Assembly (NCBI RefSeq): GCF_035046485.1 | Contig: NC_085137.1 | Span: 348,182,505 to 348,246,504, forward strand | Length of the DNA: 64,000 bases | Reading direction: 5' to 3' | DNA from: Aedes albopictus | Lineage: Eukaryota > Arthropoda > Insecta > Diptera > Culicidae | Shown: positions 43,605 to 53,997 of the stretch, one piece after another | How positions within the stretch are numbered: position 1 is the stretch's first letter | Layout of the letters: each line of letters starts with the position of its first letter | Position numbers and translations under genes: made by a program | Notes under the pieces: generated by a model | Database searches by the model: none | Seen by the model: the letters and a program-made list of their open reading frames with translations, nothing else | Told to the model about the DNA's origin: nothing

Positions 43605-43860
43605 TCTGTATTGCTACCAACAGATGTCGTTACTTTCTGTTGAGAGCACGGGCAGTTTTCTTAGCAGTTCATAATGACAATACAATAGAAGGATCACTCT
43701 TAAAACCTGGTTTTAGCTAACAGTACATATATTACAAAACCTGTCATCAATAAACAATCATCAAAACTGTGAGTTTTGCCAAATTCTGTAATAAAACCCT
43801 AATAACATCAAACAAAACCAATCAGCAATGGAATTGTTACTTGGGAAATCACGCTCCACC
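43605..43860. repeat. Dispersed repeat, copy 1 (partner at 54590-54890)
   Basis: Shares in order ACCAACAGATGTCGTTACT, CTGTTGAGAG, TCTGTAATAAAA(C)CCTAATAA and CAAACAAAACCAATCAGCAATGGA with 54590-54890. The LINE at 41015 inserted into its left end: GTGTCATAGTTTCTGC at 54593 corresponds to the rejoined LINE target. Confidence 0.75.
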
Positions 43861-43984
43861 TGCTCTGCCCATCATGCTTTCTGCGCATTTTTGTCCCAAC
43901 TGTATCAGTGGCAAACATAAACTTCGCAGGGTCGGCGTCCGACATTTTCGCTGCAACAGTAACGCATTAGCCAGTCTTTACCGT

Positions 43985-44080
43985 GCTAAAAAAACGTGGT
44001 GACGTTTTTCCAATTAATTATCTGTACACCATCTGTTTACCATCCTATCATGTATCGACTATCGGGAACTGTTTCAGCTC
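43985..44080. repeat. Left flank of the CCCGAGCAGA element, paralogous to 53555-53705
   Basis: Shares GTGACGTTTTTCCAATTAAT, TGTACACCAT and CGGGAACTGTTTCAGCTC with GCGATGTCTTCCCAATCAAT, TGAACACCAT and CAAGCACTGTTTCAGTTC at 53572-53694. With the right flank at 49632-49700 it forms an occupied copy of the repeat that is unoccupied near 53695. Confidence 0.7.
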
Positions 44081-44279
44081 CCCGAGCAGAGGAGAATATC
44101 AAAATAATAACAACGGAATAATAAAAGCTGTTTTTATATCTTGGTTTGTTATTATTAACTTATTGAGGTTGCATGTTTTGTTGGACAATCTTATTTTGTT
44201 ATGATCTTGCAATTGGTATATTTTCTTTACATTACATTTCAATAACATGTTTTGCTGTAGCATATGTTCAGTTACTATT

Positions 44280-44817
44280 GAGCGATTCCAAGCAACAGCA
44301 TCAAAATTTAGGACTTTTTTTAATTCATGATTTTCTATTGAGCTGAAACTTTGCACAGTTTTTCAGTTCCATCTAAATCACCATTTTTCGATATCATATC
44401 TTCATGTTGAGTCACGACTAACTTTTCAAAAGGGTGTATATGAAAATGGTTGAAAAATATTCAAAAATCTGCACAGCAAAAACGGTTCGTTCGATTGTTA
44501 TGATTTTTTCAGCAAAGTTAGATAACTAAATGGTGATTACTAAAAAAATATACACTGTAAAAAAAATATTTTTTTTGCATTAAAAAATATAATTTTTGTC
44601 ACAAAAACTTAAATATCTCAAAACCCTATCTTTTTACCAACGTCATTTTTTTAGGGAAAATGGTCCGTTATATTAGCTATCTACCATAAAAATTTGGTGA
44701 TGGTAAACTAATAAACAAAAAAGTTATGACATTTCAAACATTTCACAATTTTTTACATTTAGTAGAAAAAAATTTTTTTACCGTGTAAATTATTTCGAGA
44801 ATCACAGTTTGGTGCTG
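44280..44817. repeat. Left terminal inverted repeat of the 4.1-kb transposon
   Basis: About 538 bp matching 47861-48393 in reverse. The outermost 60 bp are the least conserved, the remainder about 85-90% identical by eye. No ORF. Confidence 0.9.
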
Positions 44818-44892
44818 TTTTTTTGTTAAGGGTCTTGCGGGAGTTAAACAAGCTGTTTTTACGATATTCAATATTTGTGTATTCATTTGTAT

Positions 44893-44997
44893 TATGTATA
44901 TTATATGTATAAATATTATATGTATTTATATTATATGTATATACATGTAATATATATACATATAATATATATACATATAATATTTATACATATAAAT
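44893..44997. repeat. ATATATGTATA microsatellite
   Basis: Alternating TATATG/TATACA words over about 105 bp, downstream of the transposase ORF and just inside the left TIR. Confidence 0.9.
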
Positions 44998-45134
44998 GAA
45001 TTCTCAAATTACACAACAATAATCATAGATTTGACACAATAGGGGTAAGAGAGGGCTAAGAGTTTTGGGTTTGGATTTTATTATGGGTTATGAGATCATG
45101 AAAACAGTTTTACTTATTTTTTATTTGATTTTAT

Positions 45135-47228
45135 TTATTTTTTTACAATATCGAACACTTTGGCATTATTGTCAGAACAGTTTGAGTATAGTTTTGCTTT
45201 AATTTTATTTTCTGACAATGAAATGAAACAATGGAATTTTTGGGTTCCTTGGATCGTTTTCGCGTTATTATATTGCTCGCTGAGCTCTGAAGCCTTTATT
45301 TCGTACTCTTCCGTAGTAGTAAAACAAAATGATAATTTGGTTAAATCTTCTTCTTTTCTACGATTCGCCCATTCAAAAAGTTCTTTCGCAGTTTTAATTG
45401 GATGCTCACGTTCTTTGGCTAAACTTGCTCTTGTGGCCATGCGCTTTATTGTTCCTCCAATAGCATCACAAGGACCTTTGCCATGTGACGTAGCAAAAAA
45501 ATGCCATTCTGCATCAATTCCGTACATTGATTTAAATTGACATAGGCTCGAAAAATTCTTACGGTTTTTGTACTGCGACGCTGCTCCATCAGACATAAAA
45601 TATATCTTTTTGACTTCTTTATGTTTATCAACGCGTAAAAAGTTAATCATTTTGGCAATGAACAAGTTTACGGATATTGAATCGTGCCTTAAATCTTCGG
45701 AAATTACAATGAAACTAAAGTGTTCAATTTGCGAACTTCCATTAAAATAAATAACGAATGGATGAATTGTAGCTTGTTGCACGTTCCAGTGATGGGACTG
45801 AACTTCATCTTGCAATACAAAACTGTAATTTTCAGAAAAATTACAAATGACTAAAAATTCACCATTTTGTAACGTATTTTTCGTATTTTTTAAAAAGCTG
45901 GATTGCTCTGTTTTAATGAAATCGTGAGGGATTAAACTTTCTAATTTCAAGCAAAAATATGAAACAAACTCATCTACAGGTTTTACAATTGTTTCTAGGT
46001 CAGACCTATTCGTGGTTACCCATTGCTCAAATGATAACTGATCAATATATTTTTCTTCAAACTCACCGAATAAAGTATTTTCCAATAATGAAGAATCTGG
46101 ACAATCCGAACAAGATCGTAGATAGCAATTTGATGTTGTATTTTCACACAAAAGACTACCAGTTAACATTTCAATATCCTTTGTTAAATTTATTCTTTTC
46201 AAACTATGTAAAATAAGGTTAATATTCTCATGGGTTGTGCACACACAAACATTATGTGTTCCTGAATTGGAAAGAAGCTTGCATTGCCTTGGCCGAAGGC
46301 TTGCAAATGAGGAAAAACCTACTTTAATATTATTGTGAATTTCCTTGAAGCGTGTGTAAGCTTCTTTCAATGTCGTCATCATTAATCGTTTTTGGATTGC
46401 TTGACGCTTTCCATCTTGTTTTACTGATACATAATCTTTCTGGCCAGGCATAGCTCGACTTACTTCATCATCTTCAAAATATTGAACTACTATTTCTTTT
46501 GCCTCGTCTGTTAACGCATTACTAGACCTAGTATTTTTGGTTGAAAGACAGTTATTCTTAAATAGTTTTGCCTCTTTTACTGTATATCTATTGGTTTCGA
46601 ACTCATCAATGGCATCTTGAATAGACCACGAACTTGGCAGCATCGACAAAATCAATAATTTTTCTTTCCTTGTCGTGGCTGGATTCGAGAACCTTTCCTT
46701 CATATTCATAATTACCTCATCATAGTCTGTATTTTCCACATCCTCAGGTCCTAATTTGAAGAGGTTTCTACGTACAGCTTCGTTTATTTCACGGTATTTT
46801 TTCTCTGGATAATAAACGTAGTCCATCTTCGTCCATTTAATCGGAGTCACTTTTATCCCAGCTATGCCCTCGTTAAAGCGTTCGATGTTTACCTTTTGAA
46901 TACACTCATCTTCCGATTGATTTGTTGAAACAGATGTCGCTGATGGTACGGTGGCAAGGCTCTCTGCACTTGGAACTTCTAGTAATTCCTCAGTTGTTGT
47001 CGTTTTCGAACTTCCTGCGCCCTGCTCTTCCGATGATATACAGATTGCTCGTTTGTCAACGTTTAGACGGCAGGACGTGCAAATGCGTAAATTTGTATTC
47101 AATGTGGACATTGGAGCATAACCTGTCGCTTTCAGTTTATCTATGGTGCTTTCGGTGAGATTTCGTAACTCTTTTGAGCACTTTTTTTCTGCAAACGGCC
47201 TACAACAGTTGAGAAAGCGACTACTCAT
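45135..47228 (-). CDS. Putative DDE/D transposase of the 4.1-kb transposon
   Basis: An intact 697-codon frame from ATG at 47228. The N-terminus has cysteines at residues 8, 9, 17, 50, 53 and 63 (CRPFAEKKC; ICTSCRL), a possible zinc-binding DNA-recognition domain. The middle (about 120-340) is mostly charged helices, followed by a Cys-rich segment (NCYLRSCSDCPDSS). The C-terminal half has the likely catalytic core: HFSFIVISEDLRHD (Asp512, Asp516), IYFMSDGAASQYKNRKNF (Asp547) and WHFFATSHGKGPCDAIGGTIKR (His, Asp588). The sequence SDG..SQYKN followed by ATSHGKG..D.IGG recalls transposases of Sola-like elements from memory of the motif, not from a search. The protein would bind the TIRs and carry out excision and integration in the nucleus. 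No stops or frameshifts suggest recent activity. A short upstream exon cannot be excluded. Confidence 0.8.
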   Translation of the reverse strand: MSSRFLNCCRPFAEKKCSKELRNLTESTIDKLKATGYAPMSTLNTNLRICTSCRLNVDKRAICISSEEQGAGSSKTTTTEELLEVPSAESLATVPSATSVSTNQSEDECIQKVNIERFNEGIAGIKVTPIKWTKMDYVYYPEKKYREINEAVRRNLFKLGPEDVENTDYDEVIMNMKERFSNPATTRKEKLLILSMLPSSWSIQDAIDEFETNRYTVKEAKLFKNNCLSTKNTRSSNALTDEAKEIVVQYFEDDEVSRAMPGQKDYVSVKQDGKRQAIQKRLMMTTLKEAYTRFKEIHNNIKVGFSSFASLRPRQCKLLSNSGTHNVCVCTTHENINLILHSLKRINLTKDIEMLTGSLLCENTTSNCYLRSCSDCPDSSLLENTLFGEFEEKYIDQLSFEQWVTTNRSDLETIVKPVDEFVSYFCLKLESLIPHDFIKTEQSSFLKNTKNTLQNGEFLVICNFSENYSFVLQDEVQSHHWNVQQATIHPFVIYFNGSSQIEHFSFIVISEDLRHDSISVNLFIAKMINFLRVDKHKEVKKIYFMSDGAASQYKNRKNFSSLCQFKSMYGIDAEWHFFATSHGKGPCDAIGGTIKRMATRASLAKEREHPIKTAKELFEWANRRKEEDLTKLSFCFTTTEEYEIKASELSEQYNNAKTIQGTQKFHCFISLSENKIKAKLYSNCSDNNAKVFDIVKK

Positions 47229-47366
47229 GTTGTTCGTTAGATTTTAATAAACAAAATCACTTTCAAGTTTTTACTGACTAGTTTGGTGTCGTTTACTTGA
47301 CTGAAGAAAACTTTTACTTTACAATCCTTAATAACCATAGCGGTAGTAATTTTTTGCTTTTTCGTG

Positions 47367-47598
47367 AGCATTGTCATGGTACCTATCATGCATTTGTTGT
47401 TGTTGAAGTTACTCGCTTCCTCCCGATATTTATGATTCTATTCTCTGATAGGTAAATTTTTGCAGGTAAACTAGACGTCTAGAGCATTGTCGTGGTATGC
47501 ACCTATTATGTATTTGTTGGTGTTGCAGTTACTCGCTTTCTCTCCATCATAAAATCTATTATCTAAGAGGTAAGTTTTTTGCAGGTAAACTAGACGCA
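47367..47598. repeat. Tandem duplication (2 x 116 bp) upstream of the transposase ORF
   Basis: AGCATTGTCATGGTACCTAT… GCAGGTAAACTAGACG and AGCATTGTCGTGGTATGCAC… GCAGGTAAACTAGACG are consecutive copies, diverged by roughly 15%. They lie 140-370 bp upstream of the ORF start, where promoter or transposase-binding sites would be expected. Confidence 0.8.
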
Positions 47599-47860
47599 TT
47601 CGTCTATATAAAACTTTTGTTTTGCAGCTTTTATCTTAAAAATAATATTACTTATGTTTCTTATTATCAACAGGTTTTAACCCTATTAACAGAATTTTTC
47701 GCCAGTCACGTACAATAAAAATAATGACACTATCAATACTTTTGATCACTACACTGGATCGCGTCTAAGTTTCTAATAGATGCTATAATAGTTATGAATA
47801 ATTAAATAAAAATATCATGAAAATAACTTGTTTAATTCATGCGGTAGCCTTAACAATAAA

Positions 47861-48393
47861 ATCAGCATCATAATGCGATTCTCTGAATAATGTACACGGT
47901 AAATAAAACATATTTTTTTTACTAAATGTAAAAATTGTGAAATGTTTGAAATATCATAACTTTTTTGTTTATTAGTTTACCATCACCAAATTTTTATGGT
48001 AGATAGCTAATATAATGGACCGTTTTCCCTGAAAAAATCACGTTGGTAAAAAGATAGGGTTTTGAGATATTTGAGTTTGTGTGACAAAAATGATATTTTT
48101 TTTAATGCAAAAAAAAAAATTTTACAGTGTATATTTTCTTAGCAATCCCCATTAAGTTATCTAACTTTGCTGAAAAAATCATAACAATCGAACGAACCGT
48201 TTTTGCTGTGCAGCTTTTTGAATATTTTTCAACCATTTTCACATACACCCTTTTGAAAAGTTAGACGTGACTCTATATGAAGATTTGATATCGAAAAATG
48301 ACGTTTTAGATGAAATTGAAAAACTGTGCAAAGTTTCAGATATTTTTGAAATGGTCGCTCAGGATCGACTTGCGTGCCTCCGTGGAATCCCTC
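47861..48393. repeat. Right terminal inverted repeat of the 4.1-kb transposon
   Basis: Inverted partner of 44280-44817, ending GTGCCTCCGTGGAATCCCTC next to the TATT duplication. Confidence 0.9.
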
Positions 48394-48556
48394 TATTGTG
48401 TTATTGAGACAGTAAAAATATTTGATCTTTAATAACACAACAATAACAAGCTTTACAATCAAAACTACACCATTCGAGATTAACGTTATTCACAGTATCC
48501 CGTGAGGAACTGATGAGAAAATGTTATTTTCGCAGCCTTTTGTTGTATAAGCACTT

Positions 48557-48811
48557 TTATAAGTATACCTGTTTTTCAGTTTCAGTCGGGTACGAGTATG
48601 CATATAGAAATTGCAACAGAGTGTTAGCCATTTTACGTCTTGGATCAGCTGGTGGAATTCCAGGATGAACTACACATTTCGGAAAAAATGTCAAAAACAA
48701 AAATGACAAAATGAAGCCAGTCACCAAGAAGAAGAACTTGATTATTTTTAGACATTTTATTTTATTGCTTTTTCTGCATCGAGGCCACTTCGATTTTGAT
48801 ATTATAACCAA
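48557..48811 (-). CDS. Candidate coding exon, type II membrane-like, inside copy A
   Basis: The minus-strand frame has a basic start (SKSKWPRCRKSNKIK), one hydrophobic segment (FFFLVTGFILSFLFLTFF) and then CVVHPGIPPADPRRKMANTL and LLQFLYAYSYPTETEKQ. A short basic N-terminus followed by one membrane segment is the topology of Golgi enzymes and other type II proteins. No ATG starts this frame (first codon TTG). It is followed by a splice-like GTATAC after AAACAG, and a possible acceptor (TTTTCTCATCAG) 59 bp further on keeps the frame open for only seven codons. Not recognised. It lies in the part of copy A that copy B lacks, so it may be captured host DNA; it may also be chance. Confidence 0.3.
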   Translation of the reverse strand: MVIISKSKWPRCRKSNKIKCLKIIKFFFLVTGFILSFLFLTFFPKCVVHPGIPPADPRRKMANTLLQFLYAYSYPTETEKQVYL

Positions 48812-49631
48812 TGATGCAAATGATCACCTCACTAGTGCTCATCACAACTCATCAACTGTATGTTTATCGCGTGCGATTGAACTGTGCACTGATCAGCGAT
48901 GACCAGCAGCAAAGAGGTGGCAAAACGAGCATGATGTAAATCACAAACGATTTTGCACACATCTGACTGTGCCGTCACACGCTCGCCCGAACAGCCGAAC
49001 CATACCGAATAGGTTGGTTTGCGAAGCTACGGCACGAACGCTCGACACGCACACAGAAGCAACATTCGCATGTACCGATACCATACTAATAAAGCTTCCA
49101 GCCAACGATGCTTCGCGATAAGCTGTTGAAAAGCATCGAAAGCGATGAAAAGAGATGCTTGGCTAGAACGCAACGGCTCAACGGCGAAAAGGAAGAGTCA
49201 ACTATGCTGATCAGTGTTGAGTCCGGTCGTGTGCTACTCGTATGGGAGGTTGATTGAATAAAGCGAGGATGGGTGAAAACGTATTCGTTGTCGAAAGCAA
49301 ATCGCATCATTTCGCGAATGTTTTCATTAAATAGCAAGCTTGATTATAACTCATTCTGTTTTCCAATTGTTTTCAATAACTTATTTATTTCAAAATTTGT
49401 TATTGAATGTTCTATAAATTCGCTATTATCAAGTTGTTATTGAAACTAACAAAACGTGTTATTTAACTGGTCTTCCAGGAAAATTTTTTTTATGATTTTT
49501 GTTATTTTGCCGCTGTTGGCAGACAAGTTTATAACATGTTTATAACATAAAAATAACTCTTTCCGTTACTCAGTTATTTCGCCAAAATAACAAATTTTAT
49601 TATACTCTTGCCATTCCCTTCTGCTCGGGTC

Positions 49632-52190
49632 CGGACGCTTTGAAAATTGATGATTAGAACTTGTAAAATAAAATTGCTTGACAGGTATATGAAAATGTCC
49701 AAGTAGCACTTGTAAAACGGGAAATGTTTTAGAAAAATAATACAGATTGCATAACCATTTCACTTAAGACTAATGGTAACAATTATATGTTTGCAGTATA
49801 CATTCTGATTGCTCAGGCATCACAATACAACCTAAATTTTGCAAAAGCTACATTAATGTCACACAGTAGCTTTCGTGAAACCTGCTCTTGAAATGTCAAA
49901 TTCAAAAAGTTGCATCCATGACATCATCCTGTTACATTGTAACCAAAAACCAAAACAAATGACCAGATCAGTTACTGCGAAGTCAATGTTTGGTTGCCAT
50001 GTATCATGTTACCGAAAGTCGTTTCCAAATGACGACAGTGTAACTTATTGATGTTTCATTGTAAACACACATGAGACGCACAAAAACTAATTGTACGTTT
50101 GGTCACAGATGTGCACCTTACCAGTTACTAACAGGTTGAGTTCAACACTGCATGTCAAAAGTATCAACTAAATAGATATGTCAGTATGCTTAAATTTGAA
50201 CAACAAATTCGATGTTTTCACCTTATCATATTAAAGATGCATTTAAACATACTTCTTCAAATCCTGTAGTTTAGAGTCCTGTATAAAACAATGTATGTTA
50301 TGCACCCAAGTAACACAACATGTCTTATAGAAATTTTTTCGACTCCAATATGACCAGTTACAAAGTTTTGGTTTGAAGCAATAAAACCGATTTGCAGACT
50401 GCTATACGACTGAAAAAGCGCAGAAGGTGGAGCCTGCGCAACATCTTTGTGATGTGATATTCATGTTCTATATGAATCTGAGCATACTTAATTATGTATC
50501 TTAGTATGTTTTCCATTATATACTTTCAACAAATTCTAGAAAACAGTGCCTTGGCAGTCAAGATGTTTTATTACTGTAAATAATTAAGTTTCAAAATGTC
50601 AATAATAAAAATCGACAACTGCGAAAACCGACATGCATCAATAATTCTACCAAGCCACATTAACGCCTAATTGCCATACCGTGATCATAAATTCTAATGC
50701 CAATCATTTTTTACGGCGAAATAGACTATTGTACCCCGATAAAATGAATGCGCCATACTGATTTATATTTTTGAAGAATTTTGCATCAAAATAAAAAAAT
50801 AGTTTTCCTCCTTTTTAACATAAAAACTCAAACATGCTTCATTTTTCTCAAGAATTTGTCAAGTTTATACATACATACATATCACAAATTATTGAAACAT
50901 AATAGAATATTTGATAAATATTTAATAAGTTAGAAATAAAATTAAATGGCACTATGTGACATGGCATGATACATGTTTTGAGATATGATTCAAAATTGGC
51001 TTGATATTGTTTTTGTGGATAATTTGGTTGTGGTTGTTGTTGGTTTTCATGTTTGGTTTGGTATTTGAACGGTTTGATATCTGTCACGATTTGGAAAGAC
51101 AACAAATATCAAGTATCAAATAATTATCACAGTTTATACATTGAAGCGACTCAAAGAGCATTATGCTTGGTAAAATCGGCCCTTATAGATAATCATATAT
51201 TTTGTGGTAACATATATTCCTGTCATTTTTTTTATATAGGTAACTAAGATTTTGTTAGGAGTATATTTTTTTACGTAGGTAATAAAAATCGATTCTACAT
51301 TTCTATGATCGGTAGTGTAGCATGTCCATGTTAAAATAAATGAATTAGGATTATGTTACACATGTTTTCAATCATACTGCAGAAAACCAAAATTCGACTA
51401 ATTTTAAACATACGAAACATATTATGTTTTGTCTAAACATGATTGAAACAAGTCTTAAACAAGAAACTGCAAATGTTACTCCAATATGACCTACAGAACA
51501 TACTGAGCATGTATGGTAACAAACAAAGTGAACTTAAATAGGACATACCCTACATAATCGAAAACAAAATATAATCTTTAATAAGACTTCTAAATAGAAG
51601 ATCACTGTGCATAAGTTTTAGGTATCATGAAAACGACATATCTATGACATAATATGTTTCGAGAAACTTCATAACAACTGCTGTAGGACAAAGTAAATAT
51701 TTTGCTATTTCGGATTATGTTTTCGGTGTTACTTGGACATAATGATATTTTCAGACATTCAACAGACAATGTAGGATCTGCCCAGTAATTAAAATGGCGA
51801 TTACTTGTTCCAGGTACAATAAAAAACTAACATAAAATTACTTTCAGTTATGATTTAGAAGTCTTAATCAAACAAAATAGAAAAGAAAACTTACCAAATT
51901 TGACGAAAAAAGGTCAGCAAGCCTAGTATCATTCTTCCCAAACTAATACCGTATAACAAATCAGTGAGACATGCAAATGTATATGCTGAAATGATCGAAT
52001 TTCACAAGCGCGCTGGTTTTCTGTTAGTATAATTGACAATTTCACCGGAAAATGTAATTGCCAGACTCATTTAGGATGCTGGCCAAAAACATTTCCATTT
52101 TGATGATGATTAACCTGGGCTTGTTAGGGGAATATCTGTAAATAAAAAGAAAATCGCGTTAATTACTGTTCCTTTGAATTCCACTAAGAA
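49632..52190. other. AT-rich stretch without recognised gene
   Basis: The first 70 bp (GGACGCTTTGAAAATTGATG, ACTTGTAAAATAAAATTGCT) are the right flank of the repeat occupied by copy A. Between 50301 and 51735 the words CCAAGTAACACAACATG and GGTGTTACTTGG could be inverted tips of an unclassified element, but only 11 bp match. No ORF of interest. Confidence 0.4.
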
Positions 52191-52242
52191 TTTGCATCCT
52201 TTGACAGATACGTATTTCGACCTCAACTGTAAGGTCGTCTTC

Positions 52243-52287
52243 AGTGTCTTGTACTTGACTCGACTGTCGAGTCAAGTACAAGACACT
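52243..52287. repeat. Perfect 22-bp inverted repeat with 1-bp loop
   Basis: AGTGTCTTGTACTTGACTCG… at 52243-52264 is exactly mirrored at 52266-52287. It is preceded by GACAGATACGTATTTCGACC and TCAACTGTAAGGTCGTCTTC, words that read like part of another dispersed mobile element. Confidence 0.9.
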
Positions 52288-53397
52288 CAAAATGATTGGG
52301 ATAAGCAACTTTTTTTCTCTCACAAAAAAGTTCAATATGCTGTAACTTTTCATAGAGTGCATCAAAAATTCTCAAATTTTGACTGTTTGTTATTCTTTTA
52401 TATGTGCATCAATGGTACAAATTTGAGCTCGATTGGTTAATCCTTCGCGAAGCTAGAACCGTTCTCGTAGAACACTAAGCTCAAAAATTAGTTGCCTAAA
52501 AATAGTGTTTTACCAGAACGGTTCTAGATTCACGAAAGATTATCCAATCGAGCTCAAATGTGTACCAATGATGCACATATAATAGGTTGACAAACAGTCA
52601 AAATTTGAGAATTTTTGATGCACTCTATGAAAAGTTACAGCATGTTGAACTTTTTTCCCGAGCAGAGGAAAATATCAAAATAATAACAACGGAATCACAA
52701 AACCTGTTTTTATATCTCGGTTTGTTATTATTAACTTATTAAGTCATCACAGTTCCATAACATGTTCTGTTGGGCAATCTTATTTTGTTATGATCGTGCT
52801 CTTGGTATATTTTCTTTAAATTACAATTCAATAACATGTTGAAAGGGTTTCAAAACAACGGTAGTTTTTCATCGTAAGTTGTTTGGAAAATAAACGAGAA
52901 CTATTGTTTCTCTCTGTCTTCGATAAGAAATCGCTTGCGACAACAATAGCGTCCCAATTATGAATGAATCGTTTAACAATAGATCCTATTGTTGCGAATC
53001 TCATTGAATGCATATGGGACTTTGGAGGAGTTCCTATCCACAACAGAAAAAAAGCAAATTTTGTTTTCAGATTGTTATCAATAACGTATTCATATCAAAA
53101 TTTGTTATTGAAATATTTTCAAAATTCGCTGTTATTAAGTTGTGATTGAAACTAACAAAACATGTTATTAAACAGGTCTTCCAGGAACATTTTTTTGTTA
53201 TAATATTTGTTATTTTGCCGCTTATGACAGACAAGTTTATAACAGGATATGTTATGTAAATAACATGAAAATAACTCTTTCCGCTACTCAGTTATTTTTC
53301 CAAAATAACACATTTTATTATGTTGTTGCTATTCCCTTCTGCTCGGGTTGTGAGAGAAAAAAAAGTTGCCTATCCCAAACATTTTGGTCACCCCCTG
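52288..53397. mobile_element. Foldback MITE interrupted by copy B of the CCCGAGCAGA family
   Basis: The left arm (52288-52468: CAAAATGATTGGGATAAGCA, TTTTTTTCTCTCACAAAAAA, GTTCAATATGCTGTAACTTT, CAAAAATTCTCAAATTTTGA) is mirrored by 52510-52656 and then, after copy B, by 53348-53397. The latter, inverted, reads CAGGGGGTGACCAAAATGTT, TGGGATAGGCAAC and TTTTTTTTCTCTCACAA. Removing copy B and one TT restores a continuous arm. The left tip lost its CAGGGGGTGACC. TA lies at 53398-53399. Confidence 0.85.
52657..53347. mobile_element. TIR element of the CCCGAGCAGA family, copy B
   Basis: Ends CCCGAGCAGAGGAAAATATC and, inverted, CCCGAGCAGAAGGGAATAGC, with TT duplicated at 52655-52656 and 53348-53349. 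The 5' 190 bp and 3' 300 bp match copy A. The central 52850-53035 does not, and contains a minus-strand frame WIGTPPKSHMHSMRFATIGS of unknown meaning. 691 bp in all. Confidence 0.88.
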
Positions 53398-53554
53398 TAG
53401 AGTCTTCTCTGGCACTCGGACGTTAATCAGCCGTCCTTTACGTGGGGAACAGGTACTATCCCTTTCATCAAAGTTCGCACAGGGAGACATGAGTAGCTTT
53501 GAGGTAGCTAGTGATCTCAATGGTATCTGAATAACGTATTATTCAGCCTACCGT

Positions 53555-53760
53555 TTCAAAAAACTTGGCGATGTCTTCCCAATCAATTATTTGAACACCA
53601 TATTATAACATATTACATATTACATGTTACATATTATAAATAGTATTTATTTTTACGATTCTATCATCTATCAAGCACTGTTTCAGTTCTGGATGCTTTT
53701 AGAGCTGATGATAAAACTTATAAAATGAAAATGCTAGACTTGGTCAGGTGTGTGAAGATG
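53555..53760. repeat. Empty-site paralogue of the copy A flanks
   Basis: Reads GTTTCAGTTCTGGATGCTTT then GATGATAAAACTTATAAAAT without interruption. In copy A's flanks the corresponding GTTTCAGCTC and TCCGGACGCTTTGAAAATTG are separated by the element. A stretch of ATTACATATTACATGTTACA sits at 53607-53635. Confidence 0.75.
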
Positions 53761-53997
53761 AGTAGGTCTGTCATTGTAGATAGCAGTTAAATATACAATG
53801 ACAATGGATATTCGCATCTTTGCCACTCCATTCACCATTAGTACAAGTGCTCATGGTATGCTATGCTAAGCTTTATGAAGTGGTTATTAATTTTATTATT
53901 TTTTATTTTTATACTTATAACTGAACGTGTACGGGAGATGCACTTCGATAACCATCAATAACTCTAGAATCCAACATATCCAGCGTTCATTTTTCAG

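Larger units (their letters stand above)
44280..48393 (-). mobile_element. 4.1-kb DNA transposon with ~535-bp TIRs and TATT duplication, possibly Sola-type
   Basis: Left TIR 44280-44817 and right TIR 47861-48393 are inverted copies (GAGCGATTCCAAGCAACAGC against GAGGGATTCCACGGAGGCAC at the tips; very similar inwards, for example GAAACTTTGCACAGTTTTTC, TCGTTCGATTGTTATGATTT, ACCATCACCAAATTTTTATG). TATT is duplicated at 44276-44279 and 48394-48397. One long minus-strand ORF lies between the repeats, preceded by a 116-bp tandem duplication. A 4-bp target duplication and long TIRs are compatible with the Sola superfamilies, but the class is not proved here. Confidence 0.9.
44081..49629. mobile_element. 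TIR element of the CCCGAGCAGA family, copy A, containing a nested transposon
   Basis: Left end CCCGAGCAGAGGAGAATATC; right end, inverted, CCCGAGCAGAAGGGAATGGC. The subterminal 190 bp on the left and 290 bp on the right match copy B (52657-53347) closely (for example ATAATAACAACGGAAT, TTGTTATTATTAACTTATT; GAAACTAACAAAACRTGTTAT, GTCTTCCAGGAA). The flanks carry TC on both sides (44079-44080, 49630-49631), and an unoccupied paralogue near 53695 reads CAGTTCTGGATGC straight through. Without the nested transposon it is about 1.43 kb. The unique interior (about 48430-49320) has no counterpart in copy B. No transposase of its own is visible. Confidence 0.8.

Noticed and set aside
50301..51735. A 1.4-kb element bounded by CCAAGTAACAC and GTGTTACTTGG
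   Set aside because: Only 11 bp match and no subterminal similarity or target duplication is clear.
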